Positions 9,816-21,230 of a stretch of 64,000 nucleotides of DNA are shown in pieces. Numbering within the stretch: the first letter of the stretch is position 1; every line of letters starts with the position of its first letter. The stretch covers positions 117,317 through 181,316 of the forward strand of contig CAJSYZ010000012.1 in the NCBI GenBank assembly GCA_910574455.1, read 5' to 3'. The position numbers and the translations under genes are program-made. This stretch comes from Trichaptum fuscoviolaceum (taxonomy: Eukaryota; Basidiomycota; Agaricomycetes; Hymenochaetales; Trichaptaceae). Under the pieces are notes generated by a model, which worked only from the letters and a program-made list of their open reading frames with translations, was not told the origin of the DNA and did not search any database.

Positions 9816-12289
9816 ATGAGTGAATTACAGACGAAAATAGCAAATGCAGAAACACGTATGGTACATAGTTACCTCGAGGACTTCTACATATCATTCAATA
9901 CACTTGAATCGCCAGACCCTCCTGTGCGAACGGCCGAAAATTTCTCGATTCCGGAGCGTTGTTACGATAGAGCTCGGTGGTTTGACGATCGGTACCCTTT
10001 CATGGCGTTCGCGTTGAGCAACCCGCGTTGGATAGGGAGCATTTTCCGAAGGCTATCAGGAGCTCGCCATACATTTCCGGTGATAGAAAATCATGAAGGG
10101 TGGAACCTACATCCGCTAATACAACTCAAGTGGGAGCGGCTTGAATCGGCTTTAAAGTTGGTCTACGAGTCTGCGTTCAGCATCGCGCCGGCCGACGTGC
10201 ATCCACTTGACATTCAATCTTATAGAAGTCCAATAACCTGGGGATACACTCGATACCACAAGTCAGAAGCGCTCGCTCGAGCACGTATTCTAAATTCTAG
10301 AAATGCGTTTGTGCCACTCATGGCCTTGTGCACATACGCCATTGTAGTGAGCCACCACAGGACCCGTCATGTCAGCTTGTGGAACTCGATACTGATTCAA
10401 AGGGAGTCTGTCGATGCTGAATGGGTAGACCAGCTTCGCCTGTCGGAACTTTGTCGTGACGATGTGCCGCGCGCGGGGGTCTACATTGATTTGGAAACAT
10501 TCACGAGTACAAATCTATTATCCTGTTTCATCGAGTTTGGAGTGCCGGTATGGCTCAAAATCCCCCATAGCTTCAATCACGTCCCAAATGAGGCATTCTT
10601 GACGCAGAGCTCATTGCGTTTGGTTCTCTCAGAGTATGACAAGAAGCAGGCAGAGAAGTATCATCTATCGGAAACAACCCATATAGTCTCTCCGTTGCCA
10701 TCAATGGGTCAAGGAGGTCGCCAGCGTCCCTTCGAAAAATATGACGTATTTTTCCGACGTTACGAAGAGGCCAGAGCCCGTTCCATCATGGAAGAAAGTG
10801 TCACAGAGCGCATAAAACGGATAGATCGAGAACGAAACGCATCTGCTTACATATGTCCTGGTAAAGGAGTGGCTGTATTCGAGTGGGTGGATGTCGATGG
10901 ATGTCTGACACGCACTCGCCTCGTCCGCTCGCAAATTCGCGACGTTTGGGAGAAATATGCTACGACACAGAAACAATACAACAGTTTTCTTAATGAATGG
11001 GACCTCTGCCGTGCTCTTGACCCGAATGCAGAGGCCGACGACGGTGATGAAGTCTCAATTCTCGACGACATTGTTATTCCCGGTTCGGACGAAAATCTTG
11101 CAGACCCATCTCACAGCTTTACTGCTTCTCAAAATCTTTCTGATCTGGTACGAGCAGAACTCGAAGACACATATGGGGCGGTTGTCAGCGACGGTTCTAC
11201 ATATCAACCAACATTTGATGCTCTGGAAGACGTCCTCTACTACAAATACGGATTTCACCCGGATGGCTCCAGCTACACAGCTCCTTCATCTGTGCTACAT
11301 GCGATTCGCGCTGCGAAGATATTGACAGAAGATGAACTCCACCTACGGAGTGAGAGTGATGAGACAGCTATTCTACACTTTGTGTCGACTCTCGTGTCAG
11401 ATGTTGCCCACGTTCCGTCCTCTTTGTATGACCTTCACGAGGCCAATGCGAACTATCTAAAGTCGAATAAGGATGATTCCATTTCCTTCGTCCAATATTC
11501 ACATGGTGACTTCGGCATTGTAATACAAGGCCAACAGATTATTGTCGTACCGTCAGCCTCGGTCGTGGTGGAGGCCCTTCGACTGTATCTTCCCAACTAT
11601 ACGGCGTCTGATTTAGCGATTCGCTTCCTCTTGCGGGGTACTCGCTTCAAGTTAGTCTCCGAACCGCCCCCAAATCACGATAAGCCACTTGCTATGTCGC
11701 TAGACCCTCGAACTGGGCTAGGATTACGTCCTCACAATTATCACCCAACCCGGTTTGATTATCTGGGATATATCAAGCATCGAAATCTGCTGCTATCCGA
11801 CCTCGCGGTAGCGCGAGCTGCGCTGTTTCGGGGAGGAATCATATGGAGGATTACCGTCGATGCCATAGATGAAGTTCGTGGACCTGTCGACTTTCGTCAG
11901 CTATTGGAAATGGATTTAGATGAAGTAGAGATTACTCAGCGTTCCTTGGGCGTTATTGTGGGCCTTTATCAGGTTTGGTCAGGTATGTTTACTGCATGTT
12001 GTGTTTAAAAGGAATTCTTATTGACTTTCACTTAGAAAAAGGGACCGTCGTCTCTGACTCGTCATGGTGGCCACAAGAACACCAATGGTATGGGAGCAAC
12101 CTTGACGTAGGATACTGGAGTAAGGGGTGTGAGAAATGGTATCAGCTTCGCAAGAAGGGGATACGTCACGGAGAATTCAAAATCAGGAGCGGGGCTGAAT
12201 GGCGAAGCGCCCTATCATTCTACAAACATACGAGTAAATTGAGGAGAAATAACGAAGTTGCATCGGAAAGATTTCTTCAGTGCTTGTGA
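9816..12289 (+). CDS. Large hypothetical protein, 806 residues, two exons
   Basis: Exon 1 is 9816-11982 and exon 2 is 12036-12289, joined over a 53-bp intron (GTATGT ... CTTAG), giving W-S-E-K-G-T across the junction. The ATG at 9816 is preceded by stops. The N-terminal third is aromatic and basic (PFMAFALSNPRWIGSIFRRLSG, HPLIQLKWERLESAL). The centre has a charged stretch (EEARARSIMEESVTERIKRIDRERN) and an acidic linker (DPNAEADDGDEVSILDD). The C-terminus is Trp-rich (SSWWPQEHQWYGSNLDVGYW, CEKWYQLRKKGIRHG). I do not recognise a named domain. I believe similar unnamed proteins occur in other Agaricomycetes, judging from the SWWP...GYW...W end, but could not check this. No signal peptide or membrane segment; likely cytosolic or nuclear. 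Confidence 0.8.
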
Positions 12290-12349
12290 CTATGTTATTA
12301 TGCATGTTATATACACTAAACTATAGGAAATATATGCACAAATGTTCTT

Positions 12350-12825
12350 TTACTCTTCGTCCGGTATCTCTGGGTAAATGAAGTCTGGACTGGGAACTAC
12401 CGTTCCTTCCAAATCCGGACTCGGTATGAAGAGCCACTCATCGTCTCCAACAAAGACACTATGCTCGAAAAGGAGGTAATTTAAAGGTTTGCCCTTTTTC
12501 AGGGATGTGAATGCATCCTCAAATGCATCGAATTCCGCTTCATCGCAGAACGTGACAGCGAACCGAGCGCCATCGGAAATATTTTCCATCTCGACTTTTC
12601 TATGGTGCTATAAGAAAAGTAGTTATGAAATTCAATAATAATGTTTTGATAGTGATATTGCTTACTCGATTTAATCCTTTTAGTTCTGTGTCTGATACAT
12701 CACACTCATAGCTGTGTGCATCACCTATTAGCTTAAGGCGTGCTAAAGGGAACCAGCTGTCAAAAATATTTTGGATTGAATGAAGTCTAAGACTGACGCT
12801 GTGCCTCGTCCATTGTGATTTCGGC
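12350..12825 (-). CDS. Small hypothetical gene, 5' exon incomplete
   Basis: Two exons read well on the minus strand: 12666 to about 12825, then 12350-12607, across a 58-bp intron (donor GTAAGC at 12665, acceptor TTATAG ending at 12608). The first exon reads SLRLHSIQNIFDSWFPLARL then GDAHSYECDVSDTELKGLNR. The second is acidic (FCDEAEFDAFEDAFTSLKKG) and ends PSPDFIYPEIPDEE. The upstream limit is a stop at 12828-12830, so the start codon must be in an unseen exon or the gene is truncated. It is tail to tail with the 9816-12289 gene, about 60 bases apart. Family not recognised. Confidence 0.5.
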
Positions 12826-13268
12826 CTTCAGCGCTGTCCTACTAAATCTGAGAGGGTTGCGGACCCTGACACGCGCCCCGCATTGTTTATAACTAGATAA
12901 ATCTGCGAGGGAAAATGTGAGCCGCAACGAACTTGCGTTGTGTTTGGTTAGCCAGTTTGTATGAGCTGAAGATCGAGGGAGGAGACACTCACACGACGTC
13001 CATGACTGAAATAAAATATCCGAGCTGAACCAGAACGATGACTGCTAGTGCATTTATACACGTGCCTTTGGCGGGAAATCTTTGCGGTGGCTCTGCATTG
13101 ATTGTCACTGATAGAGCCTCCGTCTTAAACGACACCACTGAGCATTGTACATGTGCCCACCATGCACTGACTTTTATATGCCACCACCGAGTATGACTTA
13201 AAACTTGGTCAGACACGGATGATGTGCGAGCGACCCATCTTTACGCATCTCGTTTATTCCTCGCCACT
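12826..13268. other. Intergenic region
   Basis: No coding region with support. A minus-strand frame of 75 codons (13216 to 12989) has no recognisable features. GCCACCACC and TTTATA words near 13170 could be part of the promoter of the next gene. Confidence 0.3.
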
Positions 13269-14462
13269 ATGTTCTCTCTGAAGGGCATACTACGTTTCCT
13301 TTTCCAATGCCTGCCTAGTTACTTCTTCAAAACCATACTGTGCCTATTCCGCTGCTTTAGTTTCTTCAGCGGTTGGAGCGTCCTTTGCGTTATTATCGCG
13401 GTCGGAGGCCTGGTTACCACTTGCTGGACTATCATACCGTCCTTCTCGATCTGCGAATGGAAGCTTCTGCAGAGCATTGGTATTTGCCAAGGCATTGCAA
13501 TGCCTCTAGCATCTCCGGCTGGTCCCTACGCCGAGTTGTTCGAATCTGGGAACCAAGCGATTTCCGTGTTCGTCAAAAATACTGCAAGCAGCCGCGAAAA
13601 CTCTTTCGTGTATGTTCGCCAGGCCCGCAACGTGGTTGACAACATACTGAAAGAAGTGGACTATCTGGACTCCGATGAGACAGAAATTAAAGAAATTATC
13701 GGATCGCTCAGAAAAGAGACTCGCGATGTTGGTGAAGCCTTACGCGACTTTAGCATTAGATTGGAACACTCAGTCGGCGAGTTACGTCTTTTCACATGTT
13801 ATTTGTATGTGCTACAATCCCTGACATCTGACAACAGGATTTTGTTAGCGAACGAACAGGTCATACGCGATTCGCAGCTAACCTTTTGTGTCAAGTTGCA
13901 TGTTATGATTTGTGACCTCGCACGCTTCCCATTCCTATGCCCATCTGCAAGGACATTGCAGCTTGCATGGCACTACACTACCGCCCTGCCATCAGTAAAA
14001 AGGCGCGTTGATGAGTTGCTCAGTGACACAAAATATGTCACAGGAGCCATTCAGGCGTTTCAAAGGAAGCTTGAATTAAGCTCCTCCCAACTCGTCGACA
14101 TAACAAAGCTGACAAAGAAAACCGAAGCCAGGAGTCCAATGTATCTGTCGTTACATAATACCCTGGCCGTCATAGGGCTGAGGACCCTCGTTCCGAGCCT
14201 CAAATCAAGGATCGCGGTGCTGCAGCTTTCGTCTGAACACGTACGGCGTATCGGATTCTATATGGAGGAGGTATCCACGGCCTTACGCGAGATACAAAGG
14301 GACGGAGAATGGATGGAGTTGGTTGTACAGGAGGCTCTTGTTTCACCTTATGTCTCCGGAGATGGAGGTATTCTAAGATATACCGCCGATAAAATACGTG
14401 CAGCAATTGCTTTCCTTTACCGTGATCGTTTGGCTTTTGGTAGGGATATAGAGTTGAAATAA
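13269..14462 (+). CDS. Membrane-anchored coiled-coil protein, unknown function
   Basis: The ATG at 13269 (MFSLKGILRFLFQCL) is the first in the frame; a longer frame exists only from a GTG. About 397 residues. Hydrophobic stretches at roughly residues 5-60 (FFKTILCLFRCFSFFSGW, then SVLCVIIAVGGLVTTCWTII) give one or two membrane spans. The remainder is mostly helical, with heptad-like segments (VRQARNVVDNILKEVDYLD, TEIKEIIGSLRKETRDVGEALRDF, VDELLSDTKYVTGAIQAFQRKLE, EEVSTALREIQRDGEW). No catalytic motif is seen. The layout resembles several lineage-specific mushroom proteins of unknown role. It is read as one exon; short in-frame introns (for example around 13806-13838) cannot be excluded. Confidence 0.7.
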   Translation: MFSLKGILRFLFQCLPSYFFKTILCLFRCFSFFSGWSVLCVIIAVGGLVTTCWTIIPSFSICEWKLLQSIGICQGIAMPLASPAGPYAELFESGNQAISVFVKNTASSRENSFVYVRQARNVVDNILKEVDYLDSDETEIKEIIGSLRKETRDVGEALRDFSIRLEHSVGELRLFTCYLYVLQSLTSDNRILLANEQVIRDSQLTFCVKLHVMICDLARFPFLCPSARTLQLAWHYTTALPSVKRRVDELLSDTKYVTGAIQAFQRKLELSSSQLVDITKLTKKTEARSPMYLSLHNTLAVIGLRTLVPSLKSRIAVLQLSSEHVRRIGFYMEEVSTALREIQRDGEWMELVVQEALVSPYVSGDGGILRYTADKIRAAIAFLYRDRLAFGRDIELK

Positions 14463-14994
14463 AGTTCTTCCATATTTTGTTCACATATATACACTTCTGA
14501 TCATGCTGAACGTTCATGTCCCACTGCAACTGCCCAAAGGACGCTCTCCACTGCTCGTATTTCTCGACAAAATCTTCAAAAATTTTAAGTGTAAGCTTCC
14601 AAGCCGGCTGTGCGCGAGCTATGCCTGATTGATCCGGAGTAACGGTGACCACGTGGGGAAAAGGCGACTTTCTAGACTCCGGAGTCCGTAAGCCATTGTA
14701 ACATTTTCTTTGTACTCAGTATTCAAAGGTCGCAAATCAAACTCCGCCGCTCAAAGGCTTTGATTTGATTTTCGTATAAATCAAAGCCTTTGGATGACGG
14801 TGTTTCCTACCATCTGATGAACACAATGAAACTCAGAAGTGCTGTTACTCACCGGAAGAGGTCTCCATCCAACTCACTGCAGCATAATCGGAGACAGGAA
14901 CTCCTTCCGGGGAAGGGTCCAGGTATGCTATGAATTATGTGAAGGTTTTACCTCCTAACTGTTTAATTTGATAGATTTCAGTGTAGGTGCGTAG
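14463..14994. other. Intergenic region with strong hairpin
   Basis: A minus-strand frame here has no coding features apart from overlap with the previous gene. A short plus-strand frame from ATG 14826 (MKLRSAVTHRKRSPSN, then a GTATGC donor near 14923) may be a 5' exon of the next gene, but no acceptor gives an open join. Confidence 0.35.
14752..14792. repeat. Perfect 15-bp inverted repeat (hairpin)
   Basis: CAAAGGCTTTGATTT at 14752-14766 pairs perfectly with AAATCAAAGCCTTTG at 14778-14792 around an 11-base loop. It could be a MITE remnant or a cruciform/terminator-like structure. The CAAAGGC words recall the ACAAAGGCC tract before the WD40 gene. Confidence 0.7.
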
Positions 14995-15711
14995 GTCACT
15001 ACTCTCATCTCGGTGAAACAGCCTGAATGTAGCCCAGGTTTGAAGCGAAAGAGAGACCTTAGTAGCCCTAAGTCTTCTAATCCTAAAGTGAAACGAGCGC
15101 GAGTAAAGACTCCTGCAGGTACGCTTGCTTTCGTCATTACACTTGGTTTGGGAAGAGCTCATGCACGATACCAGAGCTTAGTCCCAGCCCAGGTAAATTG
15201 ATTTCCTTCCGACTATACAAGGATTAACATAACCCCTTCACTTTCCAGAGCGCCAGGAAAAGATGGTCGATTGTACACCCAAACTTGGATCAAATTTAGT
15301 CGCTCAGAATATTCCTCGTATGTATTAAGATATGTGGAAAGCTTTATAGCACTGATCATGACGTCAGGAGTACACACTAATCGTGGTGGTCCCGTCAACG
15401 ATTCCTCTGTCTTCACAGATCGTCAATCAGTAGTGGATCATCCAAGTCTAAGTTACCCGATGATTATCCTCGAACAAAGCGATGGCAATCGCCTTTCAGA
15501 AAGCGAGACAGATTTCGTGAAAATGGTTGTGGAGACGACGAGGAGCATCGATGCATGCATCATACGTGTTAAGCGTCTTCTGGACGAACAGGAGAATGTC
15601 AAGCAAAGAATGGCTGCTCTAGAAGAGAAGTTAATCGAGGTGGCTCGGAATTCCAATAGTCACCCGCCGCCTTTTCTCTCGCGCTTATTTGGGCGAAGCA
15701 GTCTGCTGTAA
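14995..15711 (+). CDS. Basic, Ser/Pro-rich protein with C-terminal coiled coil; start unresolved
   Basis: Exons 14995-15118, 15249-15317 and 15368-15711 join in frame (introns 15119-15248 and 15318-15367). The junctions read KTPA-ERQEKMVDC and NIP-R-VHTNRGG. The first visible exon is basic with nuclear-localisation-like clusters (LKRKRD, NPKVKRARVK). The last exon ends in a heptad-type helix (IIRVKRLLDEQENVKQRMAALEEKLIEVARN) and a short tail FLSRLFGRSSLL. A stop at 14992 means the true start is in a further upstream exon that I could not place. The 130-bp first intron is long for this window and may hide a small exon. Probably nuclear; function unknown. Confidence 0.5.
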
Positions 15712-16116
15712 CGTAGATGTGCAGAGCATGGGTTAGGGATAGCAGGGATTAGGTTATATGATTATGGTTGTAATGAAGCGTCGCTTGCCTCATCAAATTA
15801 GTTATTTAACAAAAGAGTACAATGAATAACACGCCTCGCAATCATAGCCACGGCCACGCGGACTGCGAACTAAGTCTGGCCACCACCATGAATGAACCTT
15901 TGAACTTTCTGGCCACTTTACTGCGGTAAATCGAATGAGCCCCACAAGTTAAAAGATAGCCTAGCTACGGCCACCACGAATGAACCTTTGAACTCTTTGG
16001 CCACCTTAATAGAGTAGAGCGTATGAGCCTCATTTGTCACCTATATAAAGACTTCGTTGGAGTTCTCGCATTGCCATCACCATTCCTGTTTATCATCCCC
16101 TTCATCTCAACTCGTA
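15712..16116. promoter_or_regulatory. Promoter region with a 91-bp direct repeat
   Basis: Two similar segments start at 15878 and 15969. Each has GGCCACCAC, then GAATGAACCTTTGAACT, then TGGCCAC. A TATATAAAG box follows at about 16041, some 75 bases before the ATG at 16117. GCCACCAC words also mark the promoter at 22671-22823. Confidence 0.5.
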
Positions 16117-18870
16117 ATGCTTCGATTCATTCGGTCGGGTATTGAACAGTTCACGGGTCAGAAGAGAAAGGATAGACCCACGGATTCGGACGATGAAAAA
16201 AATCCGGTAAACCCGAAGAAGAAATTTCGCGGCGAGGACATTCAAGGTAAGATGAGAAAATGACATTTTAGAGATGCGGATCATTGACTGTGCCAACCTT
16301 TTGACCTACACTAAAAGAAGAACTGATCACCATGCAGCCAGGTGATCTCACCGGACAGCAATCTTCTGCAGAATCCCGTTCAGATGCATTATCGAACTCC
16401 CTGCAGGCAGGGACTGAAGCATTGTTCCAGACAACCTCCTCACAGGACAAATTCTCTGTGGATCTTGCTGATAATGGCTGGGAGGCTCCGGCAATACCTG
16501 CACTATTCGACTCGCCCACCATAGGGCAAGACAAACGGACTGAGGTCGATGAGTTGGATGACAACTCAGCTGCGGAGGTAGAAGTGTCTACACAGCGTGA
16601 CTTACATTCGCGACAGACATTGAATGCGCATTCGTCTCCTGCTAGGTCATACGCGACCAGGAACACAACTTCTCCCCGAATGCACCGTATCCTCGACGGT
16701 GCTCCCCGCTCTTCCCCTTCTTCCTCCTCATCTCCGCAACGAAATCTGATTGACTTTGATTCGGCTATCCAGCCTCAGTCGCCGGACTCGTCCGTGGCCA
16801 TGGGACGCAAGAAGCGCAAGAAGCGCAACAATCACGAGAGAGGGAGAGTACGCATGAATACGGATGACAGGGCAAGAGACGCATTCTTGTCTCCTGTTAG
16901 GCCTTACGCAACCAGGAACACAACGTCTCCCCCAATGCACCATAACCTCGACGGTGCTCCCCGCTCTTCCCCTTCTTCCTCCTCATCTCCGCAACGAAAT
17001 CTGATTGACTTTGATTCGGCTATCCAGCCTCAGTCGCCGGACTCGTCCGTGGCCATGGGACGGAAGAAGCGCAACAAGCACGAAAGAGGAAGGCCTTTGA
17101 TAATGTCTGAAGATGACCCTATGAATACGGATGACAGGGCAAGAGACGCATTCTTGTCTCCTGCTAGGCCTTACGCAACCAGGAACACAACGTCTCCCCC
17201 AATGCACCGTATCCTCGACGGTGCTCCCCGCTCTCCTCCTTCTTCCTCCTCATCTCGTCGACGAGCGTCGAATGCCCTTCAGGAAACACTTGTCGCAGAT
17301 TCTAGAGATGATGTAATGGACTACGATAAAGCGGAATCCGAAGCAGGCGAATACATCAATATTCACGAAGGCGAGAGTGACAATGAAGGAGGCGCTGAAG
17401 GTAAAGAAGGTGATGATCAAAACGAAGTGCATGACACGAATCTTGCGCGTTCAGAGTCTTCGTACCCTTCTTCTTCATCCCGTCGACGGGCGTCGATTGT
17501 TCTTCAGGAAACACCTGTCGCAGGTTCTGGAGATGAAGTAATGGACTGCGAGGAAGAGGGAACCTGCGAGGAAGAGGGAACTGATGCAGGCGAAGACATC
17601 AATGTTTACGAAAGCGAGAGTGATGATGAAGGATGCGACGGTGACGATGAAGATGAAGCTGCCCGTCGTTCGCCGGAGCCTTCGACGGTTCGCAAAAAGC
17701 GAAAGAAACCGAAGACGGTTGATATGAGCGATTACTATAAGAAGGAGGAAGTCCATATGCAGATTGTGCTAGCGATGCATGTTAGGGATGAGGAGCGTGA
17801 TCGGGCGACATCGACTGGAAGCTTCGCAGGACCTATGCGAGTAAAGAAGCGACGTGTAACCGGATTGCGAGTTTCTCGTGAGGAAGTCACGAAGGCATGT
17901 GCAGTAAGTTGCTAACTAGCTATATGGTTTATGCACTGTCATCTAATTATACGTATCCCGTGTCTAGAAATTCGTTAGAGATTATTGCCAAAAACTAGGC
18001 AAACCCGATCACGTAGACGGGGAATTGGCTTTGAAAGGATGTGATCATACTATTGAGCCCGGAAATTTCAGGCTTGATCTGAAGATACAGAACTGTCGTT
18101 GGAACAAACATATCGCATCCATTTTTGTCAAGGAGTTCGTCGAGGAAAACCCTTCACATAATGCCAATACGCTGCTTTGTGTCGAACGCGCATTCTTTTC
18201 ACACTGGCGAACCTTGCACAACAACTACATTCGGTGGACTAGAAACGAAAAACGAAAAATTGATATACGTAGCCGGCGAAATGGACGAAAGGCATCAGTA
18301 TGTGCATTTTCAACTTACAGCGAATGTCCAATGGATTGCTAATAGGCCATATTAGTTATATGCCCAGAGGGAGGCAGTTGCAAGACGGTTTCCCAAGTTG
18401 AAAATCCTTAGTCTCATACGCAAAATGGGGCGCGGAGGCATGTCCACGGATGAATCGGAACGTGACGATCCGTACAATGTTAAGTACAGGATAAGACTAA
18501 AACCATGGAGAAATCCCATTGTCACACGATCTTTGCAGTCGCTTGACGTGCTCCACCGTCAATACCGAATTCACCACTGTCCGAAAGGAAGTCCTCCGAG
18601 AGTACAACTGGCAGCTCATCCTCTCACGGAGGAGGAGACACGTTCCACGGAGGTTGAGAAGGTCCCAGTGGGAATGCCAACTGGGTTCTACAAAGAAGAA
18701 TGGCTTACGGGGCTAGATGATTACGCTTTGAAGACACTAGAAATCGACGAAAAAACGAACATAAGCATGTTCGGTATGGAAGAAATCAACGAGTGAGTGT
18801 GGGATTGCTTGACTCTCGTGGATTCTGCTAACAACGTATTAGAGCTGCCGGTTCTGCCATTTGTCTCTGA
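16117..18870 (+). CDS. Repeat-containing acidic/basic nuclear-type protein, 836 residues, five exons
   Basis: Exons 16117-16246, 16318-17903, 17968-18297, 18356-18792 and 18843-18870 join in frame (introns 50-71 bp; the last uses GTGAGT at 18793; without it the protein stops at 18796). Exon 2 has an internal repeat of about 80 residues (SPARSYATRNTTSP ... SVAMGRKKRKK), two full copies plus a partial third, and a second repeat pair (SSSSRRRASNALQET / SSSSRRRASIVLQET) followed by acidic runs. Basic clusters GRKKRKKR and RKKRKKPK look like nuclear signals. The C-terminal part (KFVRDYC, then MGRGGMSTDESERDD, YRIRLKPWRNPIVTRSLQSLD, GMPTGFYKEEWLTGL) resembles an unnamed domain that I believe is common in Agaricomycetes. 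The role is unknown. Confidence 0.8.
16647..17250 (+). repeat. In-frame coding tandem repeat (about 2.5 units)
   Basis: Nearly identical DNA segments start at about 16641, 16890 and 17160; the first two extend about 200 bp with only scattered changes. Unit length differs (about 249 and 270 bp) through an in-frame insertion between units 2 and 3. The pattern indicates recent slippage or unequal exchange within the exon. Confidence 0.75.
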
Positions 18871-19218
18871 TTACATCTAATCTCGGCCACATGGAGGGCG
18901 ATGACAGATAGCCAACGGAAAGAATAAATGTCATGATATGATATTAGCAAATTAATATACGCAAATTATCACTGATCACATTACTGCACCGATGTGATAA
19001 GAGAATTTTAGAGAGAGAAGGGTGGGAGGGAGGGGGACCGTGTATACAAGACAAAGGCCTTTGTTGTACAGATCGGGATGTCTTTGTATCGAGTGCAATA
19101 ACAAAGGTACAAAGACAAAGACAAAGACACCACCCCTTTCATAATAACAAAGGTACAAAGACACCACCCTTCCATAACTTCGCTTCTTTACTTTACACTT
19201 CCACCACTGCTATCGAAG
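18871..19218. promoter_or_regulatory. Promoter region of the WD40 gene with ACAAAG repeats
   Basis: AATAACAAAGGTACAAAGACA occurs at 19099 and again at 19144, the first followed by two extra ACAAAG units. The palindrome CAAAGGCCTTTG lies at about 19051. No gene is seen in this interval. Confidence 0.45.
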
Positions 19219-20858
19219 ATGTCCTTGCGCTACGAACTATCGCAAAATTTTACAAAACATAGCAAAATGGTGATCGCTTTGCAGTTTCACGAATCTGGCG
19301 CAATACTAGCATCCGGTGATGAGGGGGGTTGCCTTTACGTATGGGAAAGGGACACACAAAAGGTTCATTACGCTTCAGTATTTGCGAAAACGTCTATAGG
19401 AAGCCTTGCATGGCATGGCGAACGACTGCTTGTTGGTACTGGAAGGGGGCACTTGCATACGTACGTCTTTAATCAGGTCAGTCTTGCTCCTTTAATCAGC
19501 ACTGGCCATGATTGATGATTCCCTTTGACTGCAGGATAACTTCTTGATATCCACGCACAATAAAGTTCCCGCCCACCAGGGTTCCAAGATCGACGAGGGA
19601 GTCCGAAACATTGCGGTGTCGGTTGACTCTACTACGTCCTTACCGCTTGCCACCTCCTCCCGCTGTGAAGTAAAATTCTGGAAAACATTTCACCCAGGTA
19701 TCCTTCATAATGAACATCTCATCCTTATAGCCCTGACAAGCACATAGAGTCAGGCTGGGTTGCTTGCCCAACGTCTATTCGTAATGAAGATTGGGACCTT
19801 CTTTCCATTGAATGGGCGAGAGCGGTTCCAGACACAATTATGATCGCAGACATCCAAAAAGGCATCATGTAAGTCACACGCACGTCTTTAACTTAATATT
19901 CCTCATACCTTGACCCAAAGCTTCGCCAATGCCCTGAATGGCAATCTTTTGCGATCTTTTGCTCCATGCACGAGAATGTACGCTTCCAGATTTCCCCTAA
20001 CGAAGTGAAACTGATATTAATGGCTCCTAGAGGATCAGTCAGTGTGTCACCGAGAGAGCCGTACGTGTGTATGCATGATTTAAATGGCTCGTTCATCACG
20101 TACTCGTTAATGACTCGACGAGCGCTACACAAAATGCCACACGAACAAGGCGAGAACGTACAGTTACCGTCTTTGTTTATTCATGATGGTCGTGCAGTGG
20201 CACTGGGAAGTGCGGTGGGCGAAATCTGCCTCTGGGACGTCAACAGGGGCCAGAGATTCCAGACCTTGATAGCTGAAAGCGGTTAGTGCAACTTGCAGAT
20301 TGATGTTATAGTCACTTAATCATTTATCTTGAAAAGGCCAGGATAAAATTAAAGAGTCAAAACCCAAGGAATCGCAAGCTGGAGACGAGGCAGGAAACGG
20401 TTGCAAAGAGTCTGGAAAGGGAACCATCGTCGCCCTTACAGTGAGTAGATTTTGTGACATATATTGTATTAAGGTCTAACAATGCACAGGATTACGCAGA
20501 TGTAAGCCAACGCAAATTTTATATTGTAGCTGCCGTACGAACGAAGGACGGACCTTCCGCCATTCAAGTTTGGCACACAGTTGAACAGAATCCAGCTACA
20601 ATGAATAAAGTAACACTTATTCTAGTGGCATTGGTCATCGTGTTCTTGGCTTGGATGACTTCAATTTACCTGGGCCATGGCGAAGTTATATCCGGTGAGT
20701 TTCTTTAGCTCAAGACTCTTCAAATAATACTGCTTATGTGTGACTTTTCTCCTATTGAAGCTAGGATAGCCAAGGGAATGCCGTTCGTTGCCAAGAATAT
20801 TGGGACTCTCTCGAGTTTGTATGATGTGTGCAAATTAATGCTCAGCGGGATAATGTGA
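19219..20858 (+). CDS. WD40-repeat protein with C-terminal membrane segment
   Basis: WD40 proteins form propellers that bind other proteins. The ATG at 19219 starts MSLRYELSQNFTKHSK. Exons 19219-19476, 19535-19697, 19748-19868, about 19921-20281, 20337-20440, 20490-20694 and 20761-20858 are supported by GT-AG sites. WD-like blades include LASGDEGGCLYVWERD, LATSSRCEVKFWK, IEWARAVPDTIMIADI and ALGSAVGEICLWDVNRG. Exon 6 ends in a membrane span (VTLILVALVIVFLAWMTSIYLG) followed by a short tail of about 35 residues. The layout recalls type II Sec12-like proteins, but blades look few and weak. The join at 19868/19921 is out of frame with MHENVRFQISPNEVK downstream, so an intron is misplaced or a frameshift is present. 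Confidence 0.65.
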
Positions 20859-20927
20859 TAATCATTAACTGGCCAGCGTGGAGAATGGCCGTCACTTATA
20901 TGTAGCATGTAGAGTGAATGTGGTTCA

Positions 20928-20993
20928 ATGAATTAGAATATTTATTATGGACTGAGGTTTATGAATTAGAATATTTATTACGGACTGAGGTTT
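20928..20993. repeat. 33-bp perfect tandem duplication (one mismatch)
   Basis: The unit starting ATGAATTAGAATATTTATTA occurs at 20928-20960 and at 20961-20993, differing by one T-to-C change. It lies in the 3' flank of the WD40 gene. Confidence 0.85.
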
Positions 20994-21103
20994 AAAAACT
21001 GGAAGCATGGCGAGGGAGGAAAACCTCGCGAAGACATGTGTACGCGGTACAGGATCACGTAAGACAAGGCAGGGCACGAAGCTAGCTTGGACAGGTATGT
21101 ATG

Positions 21104-21230
21104 TATCATGATAGTCTCGTAACCAGACCAGGCTACTTTCTAAGTAAGTCTGCCTGCGACGCCGAGTCTGCCACAGCAGACATATACAAAAAAGTAGCTC
21201 GGCCTGGTCACGAGGCTAGTATCATAAGAT
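21104..21230. mobile_element. MITE-like inverted-repeat element of about 125 bp
   Basis: The left arm (ATCATGATAGTCTCGTAACC, then AGACCAGGCTACTTT) matches the inverted right arm (AAAGTAGCTCGGCCTGGTCA, then CGAGGCTAGTATCATAAGAT) over about 37 bases with a few mismatches and small gaps. Only about 50 bp lies between the arms and there is no ORF. This is a non-autonomous transposon footprint or a long hairpin; target duplications were not identified. Confidence 0.55.

Noticed and set aside
14200..14652. 150-codon minus-strand ORF
   Set aside because: Most of it is antisense to the 13269-14462 gene, and the remainder has no coding support or splice signals.
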